Source: Oscillospiraceae bacterium (GTDB lineage: Bacteria > Bacillota > Clostridia > Oscillospirales > CAG-272). Taken from it: a stretch of 64,000 nucleotides of DNA. The stretch is taken from the NCBI GenBank assembly GCA_022009675.1, contig CP091718.1:186001-250000 (forward strand), written 5' to 3'. The notes under the pieces were generated by a model that did no database searches, was not told the origin of the DNA, and saw only the letters and a program-made list of their open reading frames with translations. A program made the translations under genes and the position numbers. Shown here one piece after another: positions 39,111-47,213 of the stretch; positions within the stretch are counted from its first letter, which is position 1; the number at the start of each line of letters is the position of its first letter.

Positions 39111-42100
39111 TCAGACCTGCGCCCGGAGCGTAATGCCGGTAAGTCCGCTGTCTATCAGGCTGTATTCATCCGTCCAGCCCGCGCCTTCGGTCGTGAAGTT
39201 TCCGGGGCCGCAAGCGCCCGCGATCTTCGGGATCTGGTGGAGCGGTCCGAACACATTGCGGCGCGTGCCGACTACGGTCACGTCAATGGACGCCCCGGCG
39301 CGCACTGCCTCGGTGACGTCCGCCTCATAGGGCTCCCATCCCAGCACGGTCGTCCTGCCCATCGCGCTCACCTTGACGCACCCGCCGGTGAAGGACGCAG
39401 GCGACAGCAGAATACGCTCTGCCTGATCGGCGGCATCGCCCAGAATGCCCCTGTACTGCTCCGGAGTCAGGCGGTAGGTCATGCAACCGGTGTAGAAAGG
39501 AAGTCCGTAGTTTTCATAATTCTCACAGCCGATGCGCTTCGGCAGTCCGGTCAGGGTGCAGATCTGCCCCTGCGCCTTCACGCCGAACTCGCCCACCAGG
39601 TACAGCGCCTCAATGTTGGTCGTGCGCATAAAGCTGACCCGCACGGTCACGGTATTCCGTCCCAGACGCAGGGCGCCTGCCGGTATCTGCATCTTCTTGA
39701 AGCAGTCATCAATCCAGAAATCGTTGATATCGGTGCTGGTCAGCGCCACGCCGTTGATGGCATAGTGGTTCAGCTCCGGGCGCTCCCCTGCCAGATACAC
39801 GGTGCCTTCCGGCATCTCCCCAATCTCAAACGCATACTCCAGCTCCAGCTCGCCGTAGTGCTTGGTATCATACTGCTTGGCATACCACGGCTGCAGCATC
39901 TCGCCGCCGCGGTGCTCCAGTCCCAGACTGTCGCGCACCTGCCGGTCTGCCTTGAGCACTTCTGCCAACGCATGGAATTCCGGCTCGCCTGCCCAGCGCC
40001 AGCGCGTCCAGTCCAGCACGCAGACGTTCGGCTCGTCGCGGTTGCAGAGGAACTCGCCGCGCACGGTCGCCTCCGCCACTGTCCGCCACGTCCGGACGGG
40101 CGGCAAAGCCTCCGCCTCGTGCGTCAGCACGAAGCAACGGGTGCCTGCCGGCTCCAGCGAAAGGTCAATCGCCGTGCAGTCCCCCGCGCGGTGCGCCAGT
40201 GCCGATGCGTCATACCGTTCGCCGGTCTCCATATTCCACTCCTGCACGGCGTACCCGTCCGGCACACGGAGCGAAAGCGTCATGCCGCGCCTGCCGGCTT
40301 CCCGATCCGTGTTCAGCACGACCACCGCGTAGCCGTCTCCGCCGAAATTCCGCCGCACCTGCGCAAACACATCGGTTTCCGGCGTGCCGTCCGCACGGGT
40401 GACACTGACATACGCGCCGCCGTTTGCCCGGACAGCCGCCGCCAGCGCCTCACCGTCAAAGGGAACGGTCTCGCAGTCCGCAGCAAGGCGGGCAGGCTCG
40501 TCTGAGCGCACCGCGTCCACATAAGTCGGCAGGTCGCCCGCAAAGATGACCTTTCCGCCCATATCCGCGAAGCGGCGCAGCAATGCCAGCGTCGTCGGAC
40601 GGATGGTCAGCATATCCGCAACCACTACGGTGCGGTAGGATGCCTTGCCGATTGTCAGGACGGGCTTTCCGTCCGCCCCGCGTGAAACGCCGCCCAGCCG
40701 GGACATCATGTCCTCCTCGCCGTAGTCGAAGTCGATCTGCCGGTCGGTCAGCATATGGAACAGCTGTGCATAACGCTCCTCGTACGGAGCGACATCGGCG
40801 GACGCATTGCTGATCCAGTGCGCCCAGCCGGCATATGCCTGGCACCACAGCGACTCAATGGGATTGAGCACCAGCACGTCGCAGTCCGGCTCGCCCTCAT
40901 ACATGACCAGCCCGAAGCGTGCGAAGTAATCCTCCACCTTGGCGTAATCCTTATACCACGGGGACTGGTGCAGGATGGAAGCGGGATAGTCGCGCTTGGA
41001 TTCGCCCTCCATGGTATACCACGACAGATGCTGGCAGCGCAGATTGATACCGAACAGTGCCTGCCAGTCACCGACCGCCTTGTGCGACTTGAAGTTGAAC
41101 TGCCAGCCGGTACAGCCGTACAGCTCGGACAGCATCCAGCGCTTGCCGGTCTGTCGGGCGGTGGAAGCAAGCTGCTTGACGATCCAGTAGCACCGGTTGT
41201 GCTCGGTCAGGCAATCAATGCCGGGATAGCCCATATGCTCGTAAAAACGCATCAGGGAGCCTTCCGGCACGGTCTGATTCATGAGCGAATCCTCGTGCAG
41301 GACGTGTCCGGTAAAGACGATGCCGTGCTTCTCGCACCAGTCATTGAGCGGCTCGGCGAAGTTCTCCAGGAACAGATTATCCGCCAGGTCGATGTAATGC
41401 AGCTTGACCGGCGCGACCAGCTCGCCGCGCATCCGGTAGAACAGCTCCGGAATGATGGGACGGGCATCATAGCCGTAACGCCGGCGGAACTCCCCGAACA
41501 GATCGTCCGTCCAGCACATGGAGCAGGTCATGATCCCATCCTGCTCCCGCCGGTCATCCATGCAGTGCCCGCGATGCGGCTCATCGGTGAAGATGCCCTT
41601 GATGGAGGTGCCCAGCCGGTCGCCGCACTTTTCGCGGTACTGCTCATGAGTCAGCTCAATGAATCGGTCGGTCGCCTTGCGGCTCATGGTATCAATGTAG
41701 GTCGTACCGTTATAGTTGGAGTTGCAGGCATCCGGCACAATGTCAAAGCGGAGCACGCGCCACTCGCCCGGCTCGTCCGCATGGGCAGGCGTCAGCTCCT
41801 CTGCGGCGGCACGGACAGCGGCAGGGGACAGATCCCCCGTCAGCTCCCCGGTAACCCCAGAGATTGATGCCGTCCACCTTGCCGACATAGAGGGCAAAGG
41901 GCGCCTCGCCGCTCTCATACCGCTCCATCGGCATCTCGGTGACGACCAGCGATTTCATGCGGTACTGCGGGTCAACCGTGACCTTTCCGCCAGCCGAGCC
42001 GGAAGGCCAGCGGTCCTCATCGTACAGCCATGCTTCCATGCCGTCCGCGGCGGCGACATCCGCGACCTCGTTGATAAGTTCAAACCATTCCTTGCCCAGG

Positions 42101-42282
42101 TACTCGGTAATGAGTCCCGTGCGCGAGTGCATGAAGTAGCCGCCCAGCCCCATCTCCTTCATGATGTGTGCCTGCCGCACCAGCTCCTCGCCGCGCAGCT
42201 CGCCGTTCCATGACCAGAACGGCTTGCCGCGGAAGGCGGCACCCGGGTAAGCAAAGCTATGCAGGATTTCTTTGGTGTTCAT
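39111..42282 (-). CDS. GH106-like alpha-L-rhamnosidase family protein
   Basis: About 1,056 residues, no signal peptide. The opening FRGKPFWSWNGELRGEELVRQ, MGLGGYFMHSRTGLITEYLGKEWF and AWLYDEDRWPSGSAGG matches the GH106-type TIM barrel. The central part has SIKGIFTDEPHRG and WMLSELYGCTGWQFNF; beta domains with a C-terminal galactose-binding-like fold follow (FWIDDCFKKMQIPAGALRLG). GH106 members cut rhamnose from pectic rhamnogalacturonan, but this family is broad. The reading breaks near 41865 (between KVDGIN and SGVTGELTGD; not a long homopolymer). Start ATG 42282 after GAGAGGAGAAG. Promoter 115 nt upstream. Confidence 0.78.
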
Positions 42283-42397
42283 ATGCTTCTCCTCTCGTGT
42301 CCTTGCCGGACAGATAATCCGGAATCCTCCGTGTATGTATAAACGGGCACCTGCGGTCATATACTCCCCCATGCAGGGAAACCGGCGTGCCACGTAA

Positions 42398-42426
42398 ATT
42401 ATACCATATGCAGCGGTTGATTGCAA
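42398..42426 (-). promoter_or_regulatory. Promoter of the GH106-like gene
   Basis: TTGCAA (42421-42426) and TATAAT (42398-42403) on the minus strand, 17-nt spacer. The remainder of the 557-nt gap up to 42839 is A+T-richer, has a TATAAT at 42664-42669 for the rightward LRR gene, and holds no gene I can support. Confidence 0.72.
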
Positions 42427-42839
42427 GTGGTTTTCATCATTTTGCCACAGTAACTGTATGCCGTCGGATCCGGGTGCGCTTCTTTGCCCCCCACTGTCAA
42501 AAGTCTGACGATATTTTTCCAAATCAAGAATAATCAGGTCGAATTGCGGCGAACAATGCCGCACCGTACATCCGTTTTAATTCCTTTTTTTAAGAAAAAT
42601 TTTTTTCGCTTTTGTTTTTGCCTTTGTTTACAATTTGTTCGCACATTCGCAGGAAAGCTGTGCTATAATGGGCTTGTCCCAAGAAAAACGAAAGAAAACA
42701 CGGAAAAACAGAAGAACGGCGTATCACAGGATCGGAAACGGCGAAACGCCGTCGGCGGTCACTGCCGCCTGACAGGCAGGACAAACCACAATGCCACGGA
42801 AAGGGTGCTTTCGTCCGACGAAAGCTACGGTTAACGAGT

Positions 42840-43583
42840 ATGACAAACCTGAATCTTTGCTGCGAAACCGGCACAGACCGCAACGGGCTGTACCCGGCGC
42901 TGACCTATGCGGCATTTGACAGCAAGACCTGCGCCGTCACCGGGCTGGCAGACAAGAACGCATCCCCCATATCCGTGACCGTGCCGGCATATGCGCCGGA
43001 CGGGCTGCGGGTGGTCGCGGTCGCAGACAAGGCTTTCTCCGGCTGTCAGTCCCTGCGCATCGTCTCCCTGCCGGAGACGGTCGAATCCGTAGGGCGGCGG
43101 GCATTTGCCTTCTGCACCTCCCTGTCCGATCTGCGGCTCGGTCGGAACAGCCGGCTGTCCTGCATCGGCGACCGCGCCTTTATCGGTTGCGAGCGCCTGA
43201 CCGTACTTCGGCTTGGTCATCTCGCCGGACTGCGCATGGTCGGGAACTGCGCCTTTGCCTACTGCACGCGCCTGCACAGCGTAGTCCTGCCGGACAGCCT
43301 GTCGGCTATTCCGGACGGTATGTTTGAAGGATGCCGTCAGTTGCTGCATATCCGCCTGCCGGGTCGTCTGATCCGCATCGGCGCCGCCGCGTTTTCCGCG
43401 TGCGTATCGCTGGAAACGGTGCGGATGCCCGACAGTCTGCGCATCATTGAGGACGCCGCCTTTGCGTGGTGTGCCTCCCTGCGGACACTGCATCTGCCCG
43501 CCTCTCCCTGTATGGTTGCAGGATCTGCCTTCCGGGAGTGCCCTGCCCTGCCGGATCTGCCGGAGTTGCTGGGCGTGAGCTGA
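42840..43583 (+). CDS. BspA-type leucine-rich repeat protein without signal peptide
   Basis: Intact, 247 residues. Six to seven LRR_5 (BspA/TpLRR) repeats, for example VVAVADKAFSGCQSLRIVSL, SVGRRAFAFCTSLSDLRL and IIEDAAFAWCASLRTLHLP, each with the AFxxC-L core. There is no signal peptide or membrane helix, so unlike the large LRR proteins at 47-64 kb it would stay in the cytoplasm. The ribosome-binding site is weak. It is transcribed alone, convergent with the big envelope cluster. Function unknown; the repeats mediate protein binding. Confidence 0.82.
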   Translation: MTNLNLCCETGTDRNGLYPALTYAAFDSKTCAVTGLADKNASPISVTVPAYAPDGLRVVAVADKAFSGCQSLRIVSLPETVESVGRRAFAFCTSLSDLRLGRNSRLSCIGDRAFIGCERLTVLRLGHLAGLRMVGNCAFAYCTRLHSVVLPDSLSAIPDGMFEGCRQLLHIRLPGRLIRIGAAAFSACVSLETVRMPDSLRIIEDAAFAWCASLRTLHLPASPCMVAGSAFRECPALPDLPELLGVS

Positions 43584-43659
43584 CCAGTGCTTGCCGCGTT
43601 TCCGGTGCCGAATCCGTAAACCGCATACGGTCGCATTATGACCGCACCATTATCAAAAA

Positions 43660-43704
43660 GGCTCTGCCTATTCCGCCGATCGGTCGTGCGGAATGGGCAG
43701 AGCC
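43660..43704 (-). terminator. Terminator of the leftward envelope cluster (distal)
   Basis: 17-bp stem, GGCTCTGCC-ATTCCGC (43660-43676) with 43688-43704, one G-T pair, followed on the minus strand by TTTTTGATA. It backs up the hairpin at 43723. Confidence 0.8.
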
Positions 43705-43722
43705 CTCCTTGTTTGCAGAGAG

Positions 43723-43761
43723 AGCGGGGGTAAAAACTCATTTTGAGTTTTTACCCCCGCT
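43723..43761. terminator. Bidirectional terminator between LRR gene and envelope cluster
   Basis: Perfect 18-bp stem AGCGGGGGTAAAAACTCA (43723-43740) with complement 43744-43761, loop TTT. Same CTCATTTTGAG centre as the hairpin at 33924. Confidence 0.88.
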
Positions 43762-43770
43762 TTTTGTCTG

Positions 43771-46700
43771 TCAGTCAATCGTCAGGTTGTCACAGATGTT
43801 CCGGTACACATCGTACATCACGCCCATGTGATCCTGGAAGTCATTTCTCTCCTCCAGTGTCAGGGACGAGAACGCGATCTTGACCGATGTCCATGTCCGG
43901 AGCAGGTACTCCTTGGTGCTGATGACCGAGCCGTCCTCCAGCGTGTAGGACCGATCCGGGAACTCCAGGTAGGAGATATACTGAATCTCCAGCCCCAGCA
44001 GTGCCGATGCCAAGTTCTTCTCCGCCTCGGAATCGCTGAAGATCGAGGCATAGTATGCCTCCAGACCGCCGTAGTAGATGTTCAGGGAATCCACAGTCAA
44101 CAGCAGGTAGCGCTCGTCGGGCGACAGGGCGCGGAAGGACTCCATCAGCGCGTTGACGTGCGCATCGTCAAACGTGAACCTCGTGCCGGGGTTGGCAATC
44201 TGCGGGTACACCAGCTCGACCGCACTCCAGAAGTAATCCGTATTGTTCCGCAGGAACGCGCGCAGATTGTCCGCCTTGCCGTACTCCTCCATGTTGATGC
44301 CCAGCAGTGTCAGGTAACGGGTAAAGTTGCCCTCCGCATCGTAGACGCCGGCGTACAGCGTATCGCCGTCCTGCTTCTCGCCCAGCGGCAGGTAGTAGTA
44401 GTTGCGCAGAATATCCTCGTTGCCGCACGCCAACAGCCGGTCAGCCAGAACCCGAATGCGCTCATAGGAGGAAATGTATGCCAGATACATCGGGATCGAC
44501 TCCCCGGTGAACTGCGACAGGTAATCAATGTACAGCTGTGCCAGCTGTGCCCGGGCAAGCTCGGCATCCAACTGCTCCACGATCTCCTTGTATTCGCCCC
44601 AATCGGCGCCACGGTAACGGTATACCTCCTTGCCGTCCGCGTCGGTGGTCTTGTCGAACATGGCAAAGTAATTCATGTAGCGGTCATAGAGGAACTTCAG
44701 GTTGCGGTCAAACGCGTCCTTATCCGTGCCGCTCCATGCCTTGTACTTGGTCTGCACCTCTGCCATGCACTGCCCGAAGGTATTCGCATCGTTGTTGGCA
44801 TATGCCTCCAGCGCGATCATCAGGTCGGTGAAGATGTCAAAGCCGGTGCTCTCGGATGCCGCATCCGGCTGAACGCCCAGCTTATTCATATAGTAGGCGT
44901 AGATATAGGTGGCGAACTTGGAGTACAGCCCGTTATCGTCGGGGTACAGCGCCATGGTGGGCATATGGTAATCCGAGTAGAGGTAGTTGAGCGCCTTGAG
45001 GAAGTTGTACTGCTGGTTGGGACGCAGTTCCACAAACGCCCGGAACATAGCGGCAACGCCCGTTCCGAACTCCTCGGTCTCCACGTAGGAGGGATCCTCC
45101 TCCGCCTTTTCCCAGACGGCGATGTAAGCATCCCATACCTTCGTATAGACGCTGTCGTAGGAGGAAGTACCGTTCAGCTCATAGTAGCCGTAGTCCCCTG
45201 TCGTCATGGAGGTGAGGATGGACGCGTACAGCAGATTGTACAGGTCGATGTACATGGCATCGCCCGTGGCAAGAATCTTCTCCTGCCCCTCGACCGCCTG
45301 CCGGTAATAGTACAGGAACATGGTGCTTTCTATCAGACTCGGCACCGCGTCCTCCTCGCCCGTCAGACTTCCCGCGATGCTCTGCATAGCGGTCTGGAGT
45401 GTATGCCCGTACACATAGGGCAGGCTGATCTCCTTGAGCGGCGTGGGCAGACGGTAATCCGTCAGCTTGTTGACCTTCTCGCTGGCCGCCTTGGCGACCG
45501 CAGCATCCTCGGAAGCGCACAGCCCGTAGTAGTACCGGTACAGAATTTCAAAGAAATCCCCACCCTCGCGCCAGCTGTTGACCAGCTCATACACGGAGCT
45601 GTCGGACACGGCGCTTGCATCGACCTTGCCGAGCAGGTCATACACGGCATCAATGTCGGCGGCATAGGCACTCAGCCCGTCCACGCTCCAGCCGGCAGGA
45701 ACCTTGCTCAGCGTATCTTCCATGGTCAGCATTTTGTCCAGAACCTGCGCGATCTGCCGGACGGTCCCCTCGGGCAGGACAATGGTTGCCATCGCGTCCA
45801 CGGTCAGCTCGACCTTCTTGCCGTCCTCCTCGGCGCCCTCGTACAGCAGGACATCCTTGCTGTTCTTCAGGAACCGCTCGTTGTTCAGCAGGGTACTGTA
45901 CTGATAGATCAGTGCAGTCGCCTCATCGCGCGCATCCTCCCCGGCATTCAGGCGGTCATAGCCCTTCTGCGCGTCGGCGCGGGTCGCCGCGTCAAAGGAT
46001 ACCTCGCCGTAGGAAACGGTGAACACGCCCTTGTACGATTCGTCCAGCGTGGTCTGCCACGTGTTGTATCCGTAAGTAACCGCCAGCCGCGCAATCGCAT
46101 TGAACTCGTTGACTGTGATCAGTCCGGCATCGCTGTCCGACAGCGACTCATACAGGCTCAGCGCCTGCATCGCCATGCGCCCCTGCTCCTCGGTAGTGCC
46201 TGCCGGGTAGTGCATGAGCGGGTCGGGACGGATATACACCGACCAGTCCAGACTCATGAGATTCGCCGCGATGTCGCGCACCTGCGAAACCTCGCTGTAG
46301 GTTACGGTGATATCAAAGGTTGCCATTTCCCGTCCAAGGTAGGAGACGTGTACCGTCTGCGTGACGGACGGAGCGTCCGCGCCGGCAACGGACGGATCAA
46401 AGCCGGAAGCGGTCAGATCGGTGACGGCGATGTTCCGCGTGGTCTTTCCGTCGGCGGACTTGAGCGTCAGAGAAGCGCCCAGCCAGTCAAGTGCCGTCTC
46501 GTGGCTGCCGTATGCCGTCTTGCGCGGCTTCTTGAAGCTGACTTCCGGAGAAACCACCGAAACCGTGAAGCTGCCGGACAGGTCATCCGTTCCCTTGCGG
46601 TAGGAGGCGGTCAGCGTCAGCTCATCCTGCGTTGCATCAGAGGAAAAGCCCGTGATGGTCAGTCCCTCGTCGCCCGCCTTGACGGTGAAGGATGTGCCGT

Positions 46701-47133
46701 CATCGCGCGTGAACTTCAGCCGGAGCGAAACGGCATCCATGGATTCACCCTGGAAGTACAGGTACTGCTCCGCCGTCTGCACGCGCGGCACAACCGTAAC
46801 GTGCAGCGATGTGGACTTTCCCTTATAGGTAACGGTCAGAGTCTGCTCGCCCAGCTTGTCCTTGTCATAGCCGGTGACCTGCACGTCCTTGTCAGTCAGG
46901 TCTACCTCCTTCCCGTTCACGGTCAGTTTGCCGCCGGACAGGTTCAGCTCATTGCCCTGCACGAACAGGACCTGCGGCATATTGTCCTTGCCGATAAACA
47001 CGGAGCTGTCGCCGGAAGTCCCGGTGCCGGTCCCGTTGCCGGATCCCGTGGTATTGCAGGAAACCGTCAGGAGCAGAAGCCCCGTAAAGAGGAGTAGCAG
47101 CGCAAGCGCCGCCGAAAAAAATGTTTTTCTCAT
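43771..47133 (-). CDS. Large lipoprotein with bacterial Ig-like domains
   Basis: Intact, 1,120 residues. Lipoprotein signal MRKTFFSAALALLLLFTG followed by LLLLTVSC. After a Gly/Thr linker come three Ig-like domains of the Big_3 type within about residues 40-310 (VTGYDKDKLGEQTLTVTYKG; AVSLRLKFTRDDGTSFTV; HETALDWLGASLTLKSADG). The remaining 800 residues are helical and unrecognised, rich in Tyr, Asp and Glu, resembling helical repeats; no enzyme motif is visible. It is the last gene of the leftward cluster, 80 nt after the FnIII-LRR lipoprotein gene, and is followed by two terminators. Probably a surface protein working with the others. Confidence 0.75.
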   Translation of the reverse strand: MRKTFFSAALALLLLFTGLLLLTVSCNTTGSGNGTGTGTSGDSSVFIGKDNMPQVLFVQGNELNLSGGKLTVNGKEVDLTDKDVQVTGYDKDKLGEQTLTVTYKGKSTSLHVTVVPRVQTAEQYLYFQGESMDAVSLRLKFTRDDGTSFTVKAGDEGLTITGFSSDATQDELTLTASYRKGTDDLSGSFTVSVVSPEVSFKKPRKTAYGSHETALDWLGASLTLKSADGKTTRNIAVTDLTASGFDPSVAGADAPSVTQTVHVSYLGREMATFDITVTYSEVSQVRDIAANLMSLDWSVYIRPDPLMHYPAGTTEEQGRMAMQALSLYESLSDSDAGLITVNEFNAIARLAVTYGYNTWQTTLDESYKGVFTVSYGEVSFDAATRADAQKGYDRLNAGEDARDEATALIYQYSTLLNNERFLKNSKDVLLYEGAEEDGKKVELTVDAMATIVLPEGTVRQIAQVLDKMLTMEDTLSKVPAGWSVDGLSAYAADIDAVYDLLGKVDASAVSDSSVYELVNSWREGGDFFEILYRYYYGLCASEDAAVAKAASEKVNKLTDYRLPTPLKEISLPYVYGHTLQTAMQSIAGSLTGEEDAVPSLIESTMFLYYYRQAVEGQEKILATGDAMYIDLYNLLYASILTSMTTGDYGYYELNGTSSYDSVYTKVWDAYIAVWEKAEEDPSYVETEEFGTGVAAMFRAFVELRPNQQYNFLKALNYLYSDYHMPTMALYPDDNGLYSKFATYIYAYYMNKLGVQPDAASESTGFDIFTDLMIALEAYANNDANTFGQCMAEVQTKYKAWSGTDKDAFDRNLKFLYDRYMNYFAMFDKTTDADGKEVYRYRGADWGEYKEIVEQLDAELARAQLAQLYIDYLSQFTGESIPMYLAYISSYERIRVLADRLLACGNEDILRNYYYLPLGEKQDGDTLYAGVYDAEGNFTRYLTLLGINMEEYGKADNLRAFLRNNTDYFWSAVELVYPQIANPGTRFTFDDAHVNALMESFRALSPDERYLLLTVDSLNIYYGGLEAYYASIFSDSEAEKNLASALLGLEIQYISYLEFPDRSYTLEDGSVISTKEYLLRTWTSVKIAFSSLTLEERNDFQDHMGVMYDVYRNICDNLTID

Positions 47134-47213
47134 GCGTTTATATCCTTTCTGTAGGAAGATATCGGATCCCGTCAAAAAAACCTCTCCGGTGTCAGATATC
47201 AGGTTTCAGGTCA

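Noticed and set aside
42300..42564. N-terminal extension of the GH106-like protein
   Set aside because: The in-frame upstream reading crosses the promoter at 42398-42426 and shows no family sequence; the ATG at 42282 has a good ribosome-binding site and family start.
43828..47097. Very long open frame (over 1,000 codons) on the plus strand
   Set aside because: It is antisense to the intact Ig-like lipoprotein gene; long antisense frames are common in G+C-rich coding sequence, and its residues show no family motif or signal.
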